Shown piece by piece: positions 1-7,625 of a stretch of DNA of 20,827 bases. Origin of the DNA: a virus. The stretch spans positions 1 through 20,827 of IMG/VR virus record IMGVR_UViG_3300026484_000283; one strand, 5' to 3'. Numbering within the stretch: position 1 is the stretch's first letter; each line of letters starts with the position of its first letter. A program made the position numbers and the translations under genes. A model generated the notes under the pieces. That model was not told the origin of the DNA and did not search any database. It saw nothing but the letters and a program-made list of their open reading frames with translations.

Positions 1-346
1 GGAACTAGCTGAGAAAATCAAGAATGGCGATGTTTCAATCACTCATACTTATGATGACGATACAGGAGAGATACTTACTACTACGTATGGAACAGGTACA
101 AGTAAATCTATCTATGAAGTGCAAAAAGATGCTGAAGAGCAAAAGATTTCAGAGAGTGAATCTAATGTAACTAATCGTTCTAACTTAGCAAATAGAGATA
201 TTGCAATCAAAGCACAGCAGGAACTAGCTGAGAAAATCAAGAATGGCGATGTTTCAATCACTCATACTTATGATGACGATACAGGAGAGATACTTACTAC
301 TACGTATGGAACAGGTACAAGTAAATCTATCTATGAAGTGCAAAAA
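1..346 (+). repeat. Exact tandem repeat, 219-nt unit (73 codons)
   Basis: Bases 1-127 recur without a mismatch at 220-346, so the period is 219 nt, a multiple of three that keeps the reading frame. The first copy runs off the left edge, so the full copy number is unknown. The encoded unit begins ELAEKIKNGDVSITHTYDDD and ends around SKSIYEVQK. Identity breaks at base 128/347, where copy one continues into DAEEQKIS and copy two into NKYTADIA. Perfect identity at synonymous sites points to a recent duplication or ongoing copy-number change. Confidence 0.95.
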
Positions 347-610
347 AATAAATATACAGCAGACATTGCGTTTGTAACTGCACAGAAAGCAGAACTTGAA
401 CATTCTGTTGTTTACAACAATCGTCTAAAAACGTTAGAAAGCTATAAAGGATATTTAGGTGATTTAGGTCTTGGTGGTTTTGTTATTCCCAAAGATATGA
501 CTAAATTATATTTAGATATGGTCTCCAATATTTACACAAATGGAAATACTACTCCTCAAAATATTACACTTACTCTTCCAACAGCAACAGATACTGTACT
601 GGCTACTTAG
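2..610 (+). CDS. 3' part of an unidentified phage (probably virion) gene, ending at an in-frame TAG
   Basis: The frame is open from base 2, so the real start lies left of the window; an internal GTG at 119 is not a credible start. The product is hydrophilic and helix-rich, with 73-residue repeats containing a THTYDDDTGEI segment, then an Asn/Thr-rich end. No family is recognised. Its place just before the scaffold and capsid genes suggests a structural protein (tail, needle or fibre component), but this is inference from position. The stop is TAG at 608-610; the next frame continues in the same phase after one Phe codon, so this and the next ORF may be one gene (see the junction entry). Confidence 0.7.
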   Translation, partial: ELAEKIKNGDVSITHTYDDDTGEILTTTYGTGTSKSIYEVQKDAEEQKISESESNVTNRSNLANRDIAIKAQQELAEKIKNGDVSITHTYDDDTGEILTTTYGTGTSKSIYEVQKNKYTADIAFVTAQKAELEHSVVYNNRLKTLESYKGYLGDLGLGGFVIPKDMTKLYLDMVSNIYTNGNTTPQNITLTLPTATDTVLAT

Positions 611-616
611 TTTATG
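608..616 (+). other. In-frame amber codon joining two open frames
   Basis: TAG at 608-610 is followed by TTT and then ATG at 614, all in one phase. No purine-rich ribosome binding site precedes ATG 614 (the upstream bases are GGCTACTTAGTTT). The downstream frame carries a diverged STHTYD segment resembling the upstream SITHTYD repeat. This fits a single gene interrupted by a nonsense mutation, translational readthrough, or termination-reinitiation. The sequence alone cannot decide between them. Confidence 0.6.
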
Positions 617-1804
617 AGTGGTAACATTGGAGTTAGTGAGACTCAAGATACTTATGAACCTCCTAAAGGAGCTGAAACTGATAATGGTGGCACTAACTAT
701 GGTGGTGCTTCCTCGAGTGGAACAAAAGTAGCAGGAGAAATTAGTTCTACTCACACATACGATACACAATCATCATCAACCATAGTATCTTCAGTAAAAA
801 TCTCTGATGAAAAGAATACTGCAACTACACAAGATATGATTAACTCAATAGGAGATAATCTATCTGATGTTACATCTTCCTTTACTGGTCATGTTACAGG
901 GTATGACGAGAATTCTTCGGTTACACATAAAATAAATAAAAATGGAACGACAACAACTACTAACGATGGGTACAGTGATATTATTGAACGGAGTGATGCC
1001 TATTCTCAAGAACAAGATATTTTCAATCAAGCAAAAAAAATCTTAGAGGGTGCAGAAAAAATTAAAAAAGAGTTAGCAGAGCGAAAAGATGATTTAGAAT
1101 ATAAAGACAATACAAAAAATGAGAAACCTGAAAAGCGTAAAGGAAATTGGGAACTAAGTTTTGATTTTAAACTAGATGGTTTTGCAGATCTTTCACTTAA
1201 TAAACCTCTTTATCTTTTAGAAGTTCCTAAACAATATGTAGAAAATATCATAGATGGTAGCGCTAATGACTGGATGGCTGGAGGTAAGCATTACGATAGT
1301 CCTCGTGCTGGTGGACAACTGTTTAATGTCACAGGAGATTTAAATACAGTTAAATTTTTAGGTTTACAAGATAAAAACTACTATAACACCCACTTAGACA
1401 GACAATTTCATAGTATGGGCGATGTTCAGCGAATACTTGAAGTAACGGCAGGAACACCTTATCAAGATAGTTCTTCTCTTACAAAATTAGCTCAAGCAAA
1501 TATTTCAAGAATTAGAGATTTGACACTCAAACATAATGCTGTTGTTTATGATGAGTTGTATAAATATGATGAATGGTCACATATGTCAAAAGATGAAAAA
1601 TCAGAATATCTACACGGTCAAGATAAAGAAAGTGTTGGCGATTATGTTACCTCGATTGGTGGTAATGTTGATGCTATATTAGATGATTGGTTCAACATAG
1701 GAAATAGTCACTTACTCGAAATTGAAGCCGATAGAATGGGTGATGATTTTGATGACTTTGTAGAAGATATAGGAGAATCTTTTTCTAAAGTGTTTGGTTG
1801 GTAA
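614..1804 (+). CDS. Unidentified phage protein; possible continuation of the upstream gene
   Basis: 396 residues from ATG 614. The N-terminal third is Ser/Thr/Gly-rich and looks disordered or fibrous, with THTYD near residue 47 echoing the upstream repeat. A charged helical stretch (around residues 135-175, many Lys/Glu) follows, then a more globular C-terminal half starting near NWELSFDFKLDGFADLSL. No signal peptide or membrane segment is seen. No known domain is recognised. It sits directly before the scaffold/capsid block, so a virion role is plausible. The lack of a ribosome binding site argues that it is translated by coupling to, or as part of, the upstream frame. Confidence 0.6.
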   Translation: MSGNIGVSETQDTYEPPKGAETDNGGTNYGGASSSGTKVAGEISSTHTYDTQSSSTIVSSVKISDEKNTATTQDMINSIGDNLSDVTSSFTGHVTGYDENSSVTHKINKNGTTTTTNDGYSDIIERSDAYSQEQDIFNQAKKILEGAEKIKKELAERKDDLEYKDNTKNEKPEKRKGNWELSFDFKLDGFADLSLNKPLYLLEVPKQYVENIIDGSANDWMAGGKHYDSPRAGGQLFNVTGDLNTVKFLGLQDKNYYNTHLDRQFHSMGDVQRILEVTAGTPYQDSSSLTKLAQANISRIRDLTLKHNAVVYDELYKYDEWSHMSKDEKSEYLHGQDKESVGDYVTSIGGNVDAILDDWFNIGNSHLLEIEADRMGDDFDDFVEDIGESFSKVFGW

Positions 1805-1817
1805 CAAGCATAGCATC

Positions 1818-1840
1818 TAAATGCACTACTTAAACTCTTT
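1818..1840 (+). promoter_or_regulatory. Candidate late-gene control motif, copy 1 (TAAAYGCACT)
   Basis: The 83-nt gap before the scaffold-like gene contains TAAATGCACT followed by an A/T-rich tract (ACTTAAACTCTTT). The gap before the other late block contains TAAACGCACT followed by a similar tract at 13321. The motifs lie 70 and 65 nt upstream of the respective ATG codons. They could be phage-specific promoter or activator sites. Support is only two copies with one mismatch over 10 bp plus equivalent placement. Confidence 0.35.
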
Positions 1841-1887
1841 TTTCTTACTACAATACCTTAAAATCAAATAGGGTTTAAAGGACACAT

Positions 1888-2631
1888 ATGGGTAATGGAA
1901 AAGAAGAGGAAAATACGTCGATAATAAATGAGTTAGAAGAAACACTTGGATTGTCAGAAACTCCTTTAGAGAATGAAGATACTCCAGCTTCTAAAGAAGA
2001 AGAAGAAGAGCCAAAAGAGATTCCAGTAACTCCAAATACAACGACTATGACAGATGAACAGTTAGACATTTCAAAAGAGATAACTAAGATAGATATACAG
2101 ATAGAAGAACTTGAAAAAGCAACTGTTGATATATCACAATTTTATGCAACGTTAGATAAAGAGCTTACTGAGGAAGAGCAAGATTTAGAGCTTACTGATA
2201 AACCAGCATATATGAAACTTGTGAATGAAAAAGCAAAAGAGTATGAAATAAAACATTCTAAACATGATGAGATACAAACGCTTAAAGATGAAAAAGAAAA
2301 TCAAGAGGGTATGTTTCAAAGACAAAATGCCATTACCGAAGTTATTACAAAATATCCTGATTACAACCATGAAAATATTTTAAAATTCTTCGAAAATGAT
2401 TTAAGTAGAGCAGAGCAAAAAAAGATATATGACTCTTCAAAATCGTATGCAGATGTATATGAAAATGCCTATAAAAAGCATCTTGAACTTAATCCATCAA
2501 ATATAGCAACAACCCCCGCACCAAATATTCCAAATGTAAATAATGCAAGACAAGAGAGTGTAAACCCATCGCAGGTTGAGCAGGGGTTTAAAACTGATGA
2601 AGAAAAAATAAGCGATGCACTCGGTATTTAA
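1888..2631 (+). CDS. Putative capsid scaffold-like protein (acidic)
   Basis: 247 residues with a very acidic N-terminus (runs of Glu around residues 5-45), then Lys/Glu-rich helices with coiled-coil character (about 60-180) and an Asn/Pro-rich linker before the C-terminus KISDALGI. An AAGGA box (taaaggacac) precedes ATG 1888. Size, acidity, helical content and position two genes before the major capsid protein match phage scaffolding proteins, which guide capsid assembly and then leave the prohead. The identification rests on composition and context; no sequence motif proves it. The last eight residues resemble the end of the next small protein (KIAEALGI). Confidence 0.55.
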   Translation: MGNGKEEENTSIINELEETLGLSETPLENEDTPASKEEEEEPKEIPVTPNTTTMTDEQLDISKEITKIDIQIEELEKATVDISQFYATLDKELTEEEQDLELTDKPAYMKLVNEKAKEYEIKHSKHDEIQTLKDEKENQEGMFQRQNAITEVITKYPDYNHENILKFFENDLSRAEQKKIYDSSKSYADVYENAYKKHLELNPSNIATTPAPNIPNVNNARQESVNPSQVEQGFKTDEEKISDALGI

Positions 2632-2656
2632 TTTAGATAAAAAAGGAGATAGATAG

Positions 2657-2866
2657 ATGGCTAAAAAAAACGAAGCAACACCAATCAAAGCAAGAGATGA
2701 ATGGGAAATTAAAGAGGATTTAAGCGCTGTTAAAAGAACAATGAAAATCTTTAAAGATAAAGATAGATTAAAAGATGTTCAAGATTTAATTAAGGCAGAT
2801 AAAGTAACAGAACAAACACTTGATGCAATCGCAGATGGGAAGATAGCAGAAGCTTTAGGTATTTAG
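2657..2866 (+). CDS. Small charged protein of the scaffold/capsid block
   Basis: 69 residues, rich in Lys, Asp and Glu, probably all helical, with no membrane segment. Start ATG 2657 is preceded by AAAAGGAGAT, a strong ribosome binding site. The C-terminus KIAEALGI nearly matches the scaffold-like protein's KISDALGI. This suggests both bind the same partner, for example the coat protein or portal, or that one gene end was copied from the other. No family is recognised. It may be an accessory assembly factor; this is inference from position and the shared tail. Confidence 0.6.
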   Translation: MAKKNEATPIKARDEWEIKEDLSAVKRTMKIFKDKDRLKDVQDLIKADKVTEQTLDAIADGKIAEALGI

Positions 2867-2880
2867 ATAAATAAAAAATA

Positions 2881-2970
2881 GCCCTACTCTAAGATAGGTA
2901 GCAACATTAGAGAGCCTTTAGCCCTCCCAAGTGTGTCGCTCTAGTGTTTGCTATCTATCTTAGGGTAGGC
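2881..2970 (+). other. Long hairpin in the mRNA upstream of the major capsid gene
   Basis: Bases 2881-2912 pair with 2939-2970 over about 31 base pairs, with one bulged C (2884) and one bulged T (2947), closing a 26-nt loop. Three pairs are G-U in the rightward RNA (2888-2964, 2898-2954, 2907-2944). They would be A-C mismatches in the leftward RNA, so the fold favours the + strand transcript. No T-run follows on the + strand, so it is not a standard intrinsic terminator. It could be a processing or stabilising element for capsid mRNA, a small RNA, or a miniature inverted-repeat insertion. Confidence 0.75.
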
Positions 2971-3013
2971 AAAAAGATTTAAAAATATATATACAATAAA
3001 TTAAGGAAACAAT

Positions 3014-4174
3014 ATGCCAACATTTAATGGAATGTCAGCAGCAGATTTTTTATCTACTGCTGATGAGAAAGTAGCTTATAGTAAATCAGTAACTAGAGAT
3101 TCTATGAGAAAGTCAAAAATCAAGCCTTTTATCGCTACTAGCGAAGATGATACAACAAGTGTATTTAAAGTTGTTCTTAAAACACTTGAAAAAGGAAGTG
3201 TGGTAGCGATAGAGTTAGAAGATTCTCTTACTCAAAGTGGTGCTGTTGGCGATGTTGATTTCTCTGCAAGTGCAGAAGAGATTAAAAAAATAAAACAATT
3301 TATCCCTATTGATGGGTGGCAACACTCCGTACCATCAAGTACAAACATTGTAAATAGAAGAAACTCTGATAAGTTTAAGACTGGTGCAACAAAGTCATTA
3401 ACAACGTGGGGAACTATGAAGTTTGATAAAGTTGCTATTTCTGCTTTAAGTGCAGATTGTACTAATATCGTAGTTTGTGGTCACCATTCGGACTCAACAC
3501 CTACAAATCTTATCAAAGAAGATGTACTTACAACGTCTGATGTTGAAGAGGCAAAAAATAGAGCTTCACTAGGTTTAGATGCTTCTGGTAATGCTACTGT
3601 TCCACCATTACTTCCTGTATCAACAACTCAAAATGAAAACCTTGGTTACTATGATGAAGTTGAATTTTTTATTATGTTTGTTGGTACAAATTCAGCTAGA
3701 AATATTAAAAATGATGCCAACTGGGCAGAAGCTAGAAAAGATGCTCTTGAGAGAGGAAAAACAAACCCTATCTTTAGTGGTGCGTTAGGTTTTCACGATG
3801 GTGTTCTTTTACTCAATATGAAAACACACACTGACCGTGATGCAGGTATACTTACTTCAAAAAGTAAATTTACTGGATTTGGTGGTGTAAAAAAGAGCGA
3901 CCTTAGCATTTATGCAGGTGGAGATGGTCAAGAAACAGAGATTAACCTTTTTGTTGGTGCTGGTGCTGGTTATATAGTTGTTGATCAAGGCATAGCTCTT
4001 TATGATTGGGCTGATGCTAAAGACCCTCGTAGAATGCATGCGGGGATAGATAGAGTATATGGTTTAGCAAAAACAAAATACAAAGCAAGTTCAAATGATG
4101 GCATCTTAGAGGGTTCTATTTTTGATAATAAAGATTATGCTGTTATTGCAGTTGTAGCTTCTACGGGTAAATAA
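3014..4174 (+). CDS. Major capsid protein, N4-gp56 / DUF4043-like
   Basis: 386 residues. The strongest signature is at about 237-264, where W..A..DA.ERG is followed by NPIFSGALGFHDGVLL, the conserved block of the N4-gp56-type (DUF4043) capsid family. A glycine-rich INLFVGAGAGY block follows near 310-320. A basic N-terminal region leads into alternating beta-type segments, and the length fits the family. It is the shell subunit of the head, placed after the scaffold-like gene and before connector genes. AAGGAA precedes ATG 3014. A TACAAT at 2992-2997 could be part of a dedicated promoter between the hairpin and the gene, but that is weak. Confidence 0.8.
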   Translation: MPTFNGMSAADFLSTADEKVAYSKSVTRDSMRKSKIKPFIATSEDDTTSVFKVVLKTLEKGSVVAIELEDSLTQSGAVGDVDFSASAEEIKKIKQFIPIDGWQHSVPSSTNIVNRRNSDKFKTGATKSLTTWGTMKFDKVAISALSADCTNIVVCGHHSDSTPTNLIKEDVLTTSDVEEAKNRASLGLDASGNATVPPLLPVSTTQNENLGYYDEVEFFIMFVGTNSARNIKNDANWAEARKDALERGKTNPIFSGALGFHDGVLLLNMKTHTDRDAGILTSKSKFTGFGGVKKSDLSIYAGGDGQETEINLFVGAGAGYIVVDQGIALYDWADAKDPRRMHAGIDRVYGLAKTKYKASSNDGILEGSIFDNKDYAVIAVVASTGK

Positions 4175-4183
4175 GGAAAACAG

Positions 4184-4573
4184 ATGGCAATTATAGTAAA
4201 AAGAAAAAAATTAGAGATTAGAGATACTGGAACAGTAACTTATGAAATAACAGGTAGTGCCAATGTTGGTAAAACTATTGACTTTATGGGTATCGCAGAG
4301 GGGTTTCGTGTTGTAGATGTAAACGTAACAGTAGATGAAGCTTTTGCAAATGATGATAACAAAGTATCAGTTGGTATAGAGGGTGATTTTGAAAGATTTA
4401 TACCTTTAACTACTATTGATGCAGTCAAAGGTATAGCATTTAATAACCGTCAATTATCAGCTAGTCAATCTATGGCTATTGTTGTAGATGTTGCTGGAAC
4501 AGCTAGTGCAGTTGGTAAAGCTACTGTTACTGTTTCTTATGTTAAACATCAAGTATCAAGACAAGATTACTAG
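4184..4573 (+). CDS. Possible capsid decoration or stabilisation protein
   Basis: 129 residues dominated by short alternating hydrophobic stretches rich in Val, Ile, Ala and Thr, suggesting an all-beta fold, with no membrane segment or signal peptide. It starts 9 nt after the capsid gene (AAGGAAAACAG before ATG) and its stop abuts the next start. A small beta protein directly after the major capsid gene is commonly a decoration (cement) protein. No specific family is recognised, so this is an inference from fold style and position. Confidence 0.5.
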   Translation: MAIIVKRKKLEIRDTGTVTYEITGSANVGKTIDFMGIAEGFRVVDVNVTVDEAFANDDNKVSVGIEGDFERFIPLTTIDAVKGIAFNNRQLSASQSMAIVVDVAGTASAVGKATVTVSYVKHQVSRQDY

Positions 4574-4888
4574 ATGACAAAAGTATATTTTACCCCTTAT
4601 AGTGCTGTAAGATATATAGGTACTAAGGCTAAAGAGTTTAAAGGCTCTTTAGCTAGACCTCGACCTATGTTGAAAAATGGTGACATAGTTATAGTAGATA
4701 AAAAAACAGCTTTTAACTTAACTAAAAAAGGGTTTGATAACTTTACTGAAGTAACAGATATTGAGTTTGAGCAAGTTAATATAGAGCTTAATATAGAACT
4801 TGAAAAGAAGCTTACTCAAGCTACTGCTGAAATGAAATTATTAAAACAACAATTAGCACAAGCTAATAAAGCATTAAAGGCTAAGTAA
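4574..4888 (+). CDS. Unidentified small protein between capsid and connector genes
   Basis: 104 residues: a basic, probably beta-rich N-terminal part (about 1-65, with RPRPMLKNGDIVIVDKKTA), then a coiled-coil helix with repeated Leu and Gln (about 70-104, KLTQATAEMKLLKQQLAQAN). The start codon directly follows the previous stop (TAGATG), implying translational coupling. Its place in the head module suggests a small head-neck or capsid-associated protein, but no family is recognised. Confidence 0.55.
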   Translation: MTKVYFTPYSAVRYIGTKAKEFKGSLARPRPMLKNGDIVIVDKKTAFNLTKKGFDNFTEVTDIEFEQVNIELNIELEKKLTQATAEMKLLKQQLAQANKALKAK

Positions 4889-4891
4889 TAT

Positions 4892-5482
4892 ATGAAAGCA
4901 AAAGACTTTTTAGACCAATCAAGAATTGAACTTCAAGAAAAATCTATACATTGGTCAGAGCCTGAGCTACTTATTAAACTACAAAGAAGTTACAACTCTT
5001 TGCAGTTTGACCTACCTTTTTTTATGGCTACAAAAACACTAGATATAAAAAAGGGTATAAGTGAATATAACCTTGATGATATTGTTTTAAAAAATATAAT
5101 TCTTCGTGTAGATAATCAAGCGTATAACTATGTTGAGTTTGAACAGTTTTTTATAAGAGTAGATGAAAAGCAATATACATTCAATGACAAACTACTGATA
5201 ATAAACCCAACTCCAAACTCTAATACTACTGCTACATTCGCATATAGATATTTAAAAGAGATAGAAAATATAAATTGTCATATAGAGCTACCTCTTGTCT
5301 ATAACGAAGCATTACGATACCTGTTTATGAGTAAAGTACACGAGAAACCTACTCGCAATACAAAAGATAGGAATCTAAACAAACATTACTTAGCTCTATA
5401 CCAACAAGAGTTAAGAGAACTTCAAACTACAAAGAAAAAAATAAGAAGAAAAAAAATAACTTCAAATTATCAAAGGGTTTAA
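4892..5482 (+). CDS. Putative head-tail adaptor (head-completion) protein
   Basis: 196 residues. The N-terminus has the pattern of connector adaptors of podoviruses: an initial helix, then W-S-E-P-E-L-L..LQRSYNSLQFDLP (about 21-42), followed by beta strands and, near 140-180, a helix with LPLVYNEALRYLFMSKVHE. The C-terminus is strongly basic (KKKIRRKK). Such proteins form the ring below the portal and receive tail parts. It sits two genes before the portal in one tightly packed operon. The family assignment is by pattern and context only. Confidence 0.5.
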   Translation: MKAKDFLDQSRIELQEKSIHWSEPELLIKLQRSYNSLQFDLPFFMATKTLDIKKGISEYNLDDIVLKNIILRVDNQAYNYVEFEQFFIRVDEKQYTFNDKLLIINPTPNSNTTATFAYRYLKEIENINCHIELPLVYNEALRYLFMSKVHEKPTRNTKDRNLNKHYLALYQQELRELQTTKKKIRRKKITSNYQRV

Positions 5483-5485
5483 ATT

Positions 5486-5755
5486 ATGTTCGAAAAGTGG
5501 GATAGTAAAGATACAGCATTGACTATACAAGGGCTTGGCTCACTTGCTGGTGCATGGGGTCAATATGAAAACGGCAAAGAAGCAAATAAGCTTATAAAAA
5601 AACAGTTACAATATGAAAAAGATAAAGATACGTATGCTAAAGGTCAAATGACTAAGGCTCAAACAAATCTTGAAGATGCTTGGACTGACTCTTCATTGAA
5701 CAAAAAGAAGAAAACAGATACTCTGGCAACAGGTGCGCTAGAAATAGTGACATAA
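5486..5755 (+). CDS. Small phage protein upstream of the portal gene
   Basis: 89 residues. A Gly/Ala-containing segment (about 14-28, IQGLGSLAGAWGQYENG) could be a short amphipathic or membrane-active helix. A Lys/Asp-rich coiled-coil stretch follows. The arrangement resembles the N-termini of small internal virion proteins that help DNA ejection, but it is too short for a firm assignment. It lies 3 nt after the adaptor gene and 1 nt before the portal gene. Confidence 0.5.
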   Translation: MFEKWDSKDTALTIQGLGSLAGAWGQYENGKEANKLIKKQLQYEKDKDTYAKGQMTKAQTNLEDAWTDSSLNKKKKTDTLATGALEIVT

Positions 5756-5756
5756 T

Positions 5757-7625
5757 ATGTTTGAAACAACAACAACACTCATAGACTGGTTAAGAGAATC
5801 AGCTTATCATTTTAAAGATACAAAAGCTTTTTCTGCAAAGGTTAGGAACTACTACAATGGCGACCAGCTAGATACAACTATAAAACAGATTTTAGCAAAT
5901 CGTGGGCAACCAGAACAGTATGAAAATAATATCGCAAAACATAACAACTCTATACTTGGATTTAAAAAAGAGCGAAATGTAGAGATAAAGCTATTTGGTA
6001 CAGAACTAAGAGATAGAGCGAGTGCAGATATGTTAAATGCACTTATAAAATCTATTACAAGTGTGAATGATTATGAAACAGAGATAGATGCACTTGATGA
6101 TGAGTTATCGATAGAGGGTGTATCTATTTGTGAACTAAGCATAAGTGCTAGTGGTGAGTATGATGAGTTTTCACGTGAGCATAAAGATTTAGAGATAAAA
6201 GCAGTACCAGAAGCACAAATGTTTCTTGACCCATTTTCCCACGGGAAAAACTATAATGATGATGCAAGATATATTCATCGTGCTTTTTGGATTGATGTTG
6301 AGGATTTGTATGGTTTAGGTTTTGAAGAAGAGCTTATAAAAAGATGTACTGATTCAAACTATTTAAGTGATGTTGTTGAAGATGATTTATATGCAGATGA
6401 GACTATAAGAAAAAGAACATTACTTACTTATAGTTGGTATAGAAAGTTTGATAAAACGAGTAAAAAAGATAAATACTATTACTGTTTTTGGAGTAATGAT
6501 ATTATATTGCTTCAAGGTGAAAGCCCTTTTAATTTCAAAGGTTTCCCTTATGAAGTTGAATTTTTAAACAGAGACTTTAGAGGAAATATAAAATATTGGG
6601 GATTGTATAGAGATATTATGCCTATTCAAGACCATATCAACTATGCAAAACTAAGACTTCAAAATATGTTAGCAAATAACAAAACACTTGTTCAATCTGG
6701 TGCATTGATAGATGATGATATAGATGCTTTTAATGATGAGTGGAGCTTAGATAATGCAGTAGTTTTAGTGAATGACTTAAATGGTATCAAAGATATAAAA
6801 CAAAATGTTCAAATCCAACAGATACTAAATATCATCATAGATGGACGTAACCAGATAAGTGAACTTCTTAATGTCAATAAAGAGATGTTAGGAAATGCAA
6901 ACAATCGCATGAGTGGTGTAGGTCAAGAACAGCGAATACAAACAGGTATGGTTGGGTTAAGTCGGTTCACAAATTCAAGTGATAGACTTCAAAAGAAAAT
7001 CATTAAAAAATCTATTAAGTTTATAGAGCAATACTATGATACTCAAAGGGTTGTAAGCATCATAGATGATGACTATGTTCAAGAGTTTTTAACTATGAAT
7101 GAGACTATACGTAATACTCACGGTGGTGTAGAGTTTGAGTTACTTGATGATGGAAAGATGAAACCACAAGTAAATAATGCCATAGTCGTAGGTAAATACG
7201 ATTTAATATTTTCAGTAAGACCAAAGTCAAGTAGTATGAGTTCTGAGAGTTTAAGACAAAATGTTGAGCTACTTAAAGTGCTACAAAGTACAGACCCTAC
7301 TCTTGTGAAATATCTTATCCCCGATATATTAAGAGATACTAACTCCTCTAGTGCTAAAAAGATTAGAGATATTATAGAGAAAAAAGATGATGAATCTCAA
7401 AACTCTCCACAAGCACAAGAAAATGCACAGTTACAAAAGCAGATACAAGGTTTAGAGTTCCAGCTTAAACAGTCTCAAACTAATCTAAACAATGCTAAAG
7501 CTGATGGTATTGCAAATAAAAACAAGATAGATTTACAAAAAGCTTTTAGCAATTCACTTATAGCAAAACAAAATGTACAAGTGAAGCAAGATAAAAATTT
7601 AGTTGATGGTATAAGGAGAGCATAA
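5757..7625 (+). CDS. Portal protein, P22-like
   Basis: 622 residues. The N-terminus shows the P22-type portal layout: a charged helix, NYYNGDQLD (about 31-39), RGQPEQYENNIAKHNNSILGF (about 49-69), then KERNVEIK. Next come an ELSIEGVSICELS segment and DPFSHGKNYNDDARYIHRAFW, matching the conserved wing/stem regions. Residues about 545-600 form a Gln/Asn-rich coiled coil. The dodecameric portal is the DNA entry/exit channel and the terminase docking site. The gene lies downstream of the capsid gene, whereas P22 and many other phages place it upstream. Its stop overlaps the next start by one base (TAATG). Confidence 0.8.
   Translation: MFETTTTLIDWLRESAYHFKDTKAFSAKVRNYYNGDQLDTTIKQILANRGQPEQYENNIAKHNNSILGFKKERNVEIKLFGTELRDRASADMLNALIKSITSVNDYETEIDALDDELSIEGVSICELSISASGEYDEFSREHKDLEIKAVPEAQMFLDPFSHGKNYNDDARYIHRAFWIDVEDLYGLGFEEELIKRCTDSNYLSDVVEDDLYADETIRKRTLLTYSWYRKFDKTSKKDKYYYCFWSNDIILLQGESPFNFKGFPYEVEFLNRDFRGNIKYWGLYRDIMPIQDHINYAKLRLQNMLANNKTLVQSGALIDDDIDAFNDEWSLDNAVVLVNDLNGIKDIKQNVQIQQILNIIIDGRNQISELLNVNKEMLGNANNRMSGVGQEQRIQTGMVGLSRFTNSSDRLQKKIIKKSIKFIEQYYDTQRVVSIIDDDYVQEFLTMNETIRNTHGGVEFELLDDGKMKPQVNNAIVVGKYDLIFSVRPKSSSMSSESLRQNVELLKVLQSTDPTLVKYLIPDILRDTNSSSAKKIRDIIEKKDDESQNSPQAQENAQLQKQIQGLEFQLKQSQTNLNNAKADGIANKNKIDLQKAFSNSLIAKQNVQVKQDKNLVDGIRRA

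Noticed and set aside
1-346. CRISPR array
   Set aside because: Only two long adjacent copies inside an open reading frame, with no short repeat-spacer pattern.
119-610. Complete 163-residue gene starting at GTG 119
   Set aside because: The frame is open from base 2 and the GTG lies inside the 73-residue repeat, so this is the tail of a longer gene.
2881-2970. Intrinsic transcription terminator
   Set aside because: No T-run follows in the direction of transcription; the T-rich flank is on the opposite strand, where no gene runs, and the G-U pairs favour the rightward RNA.
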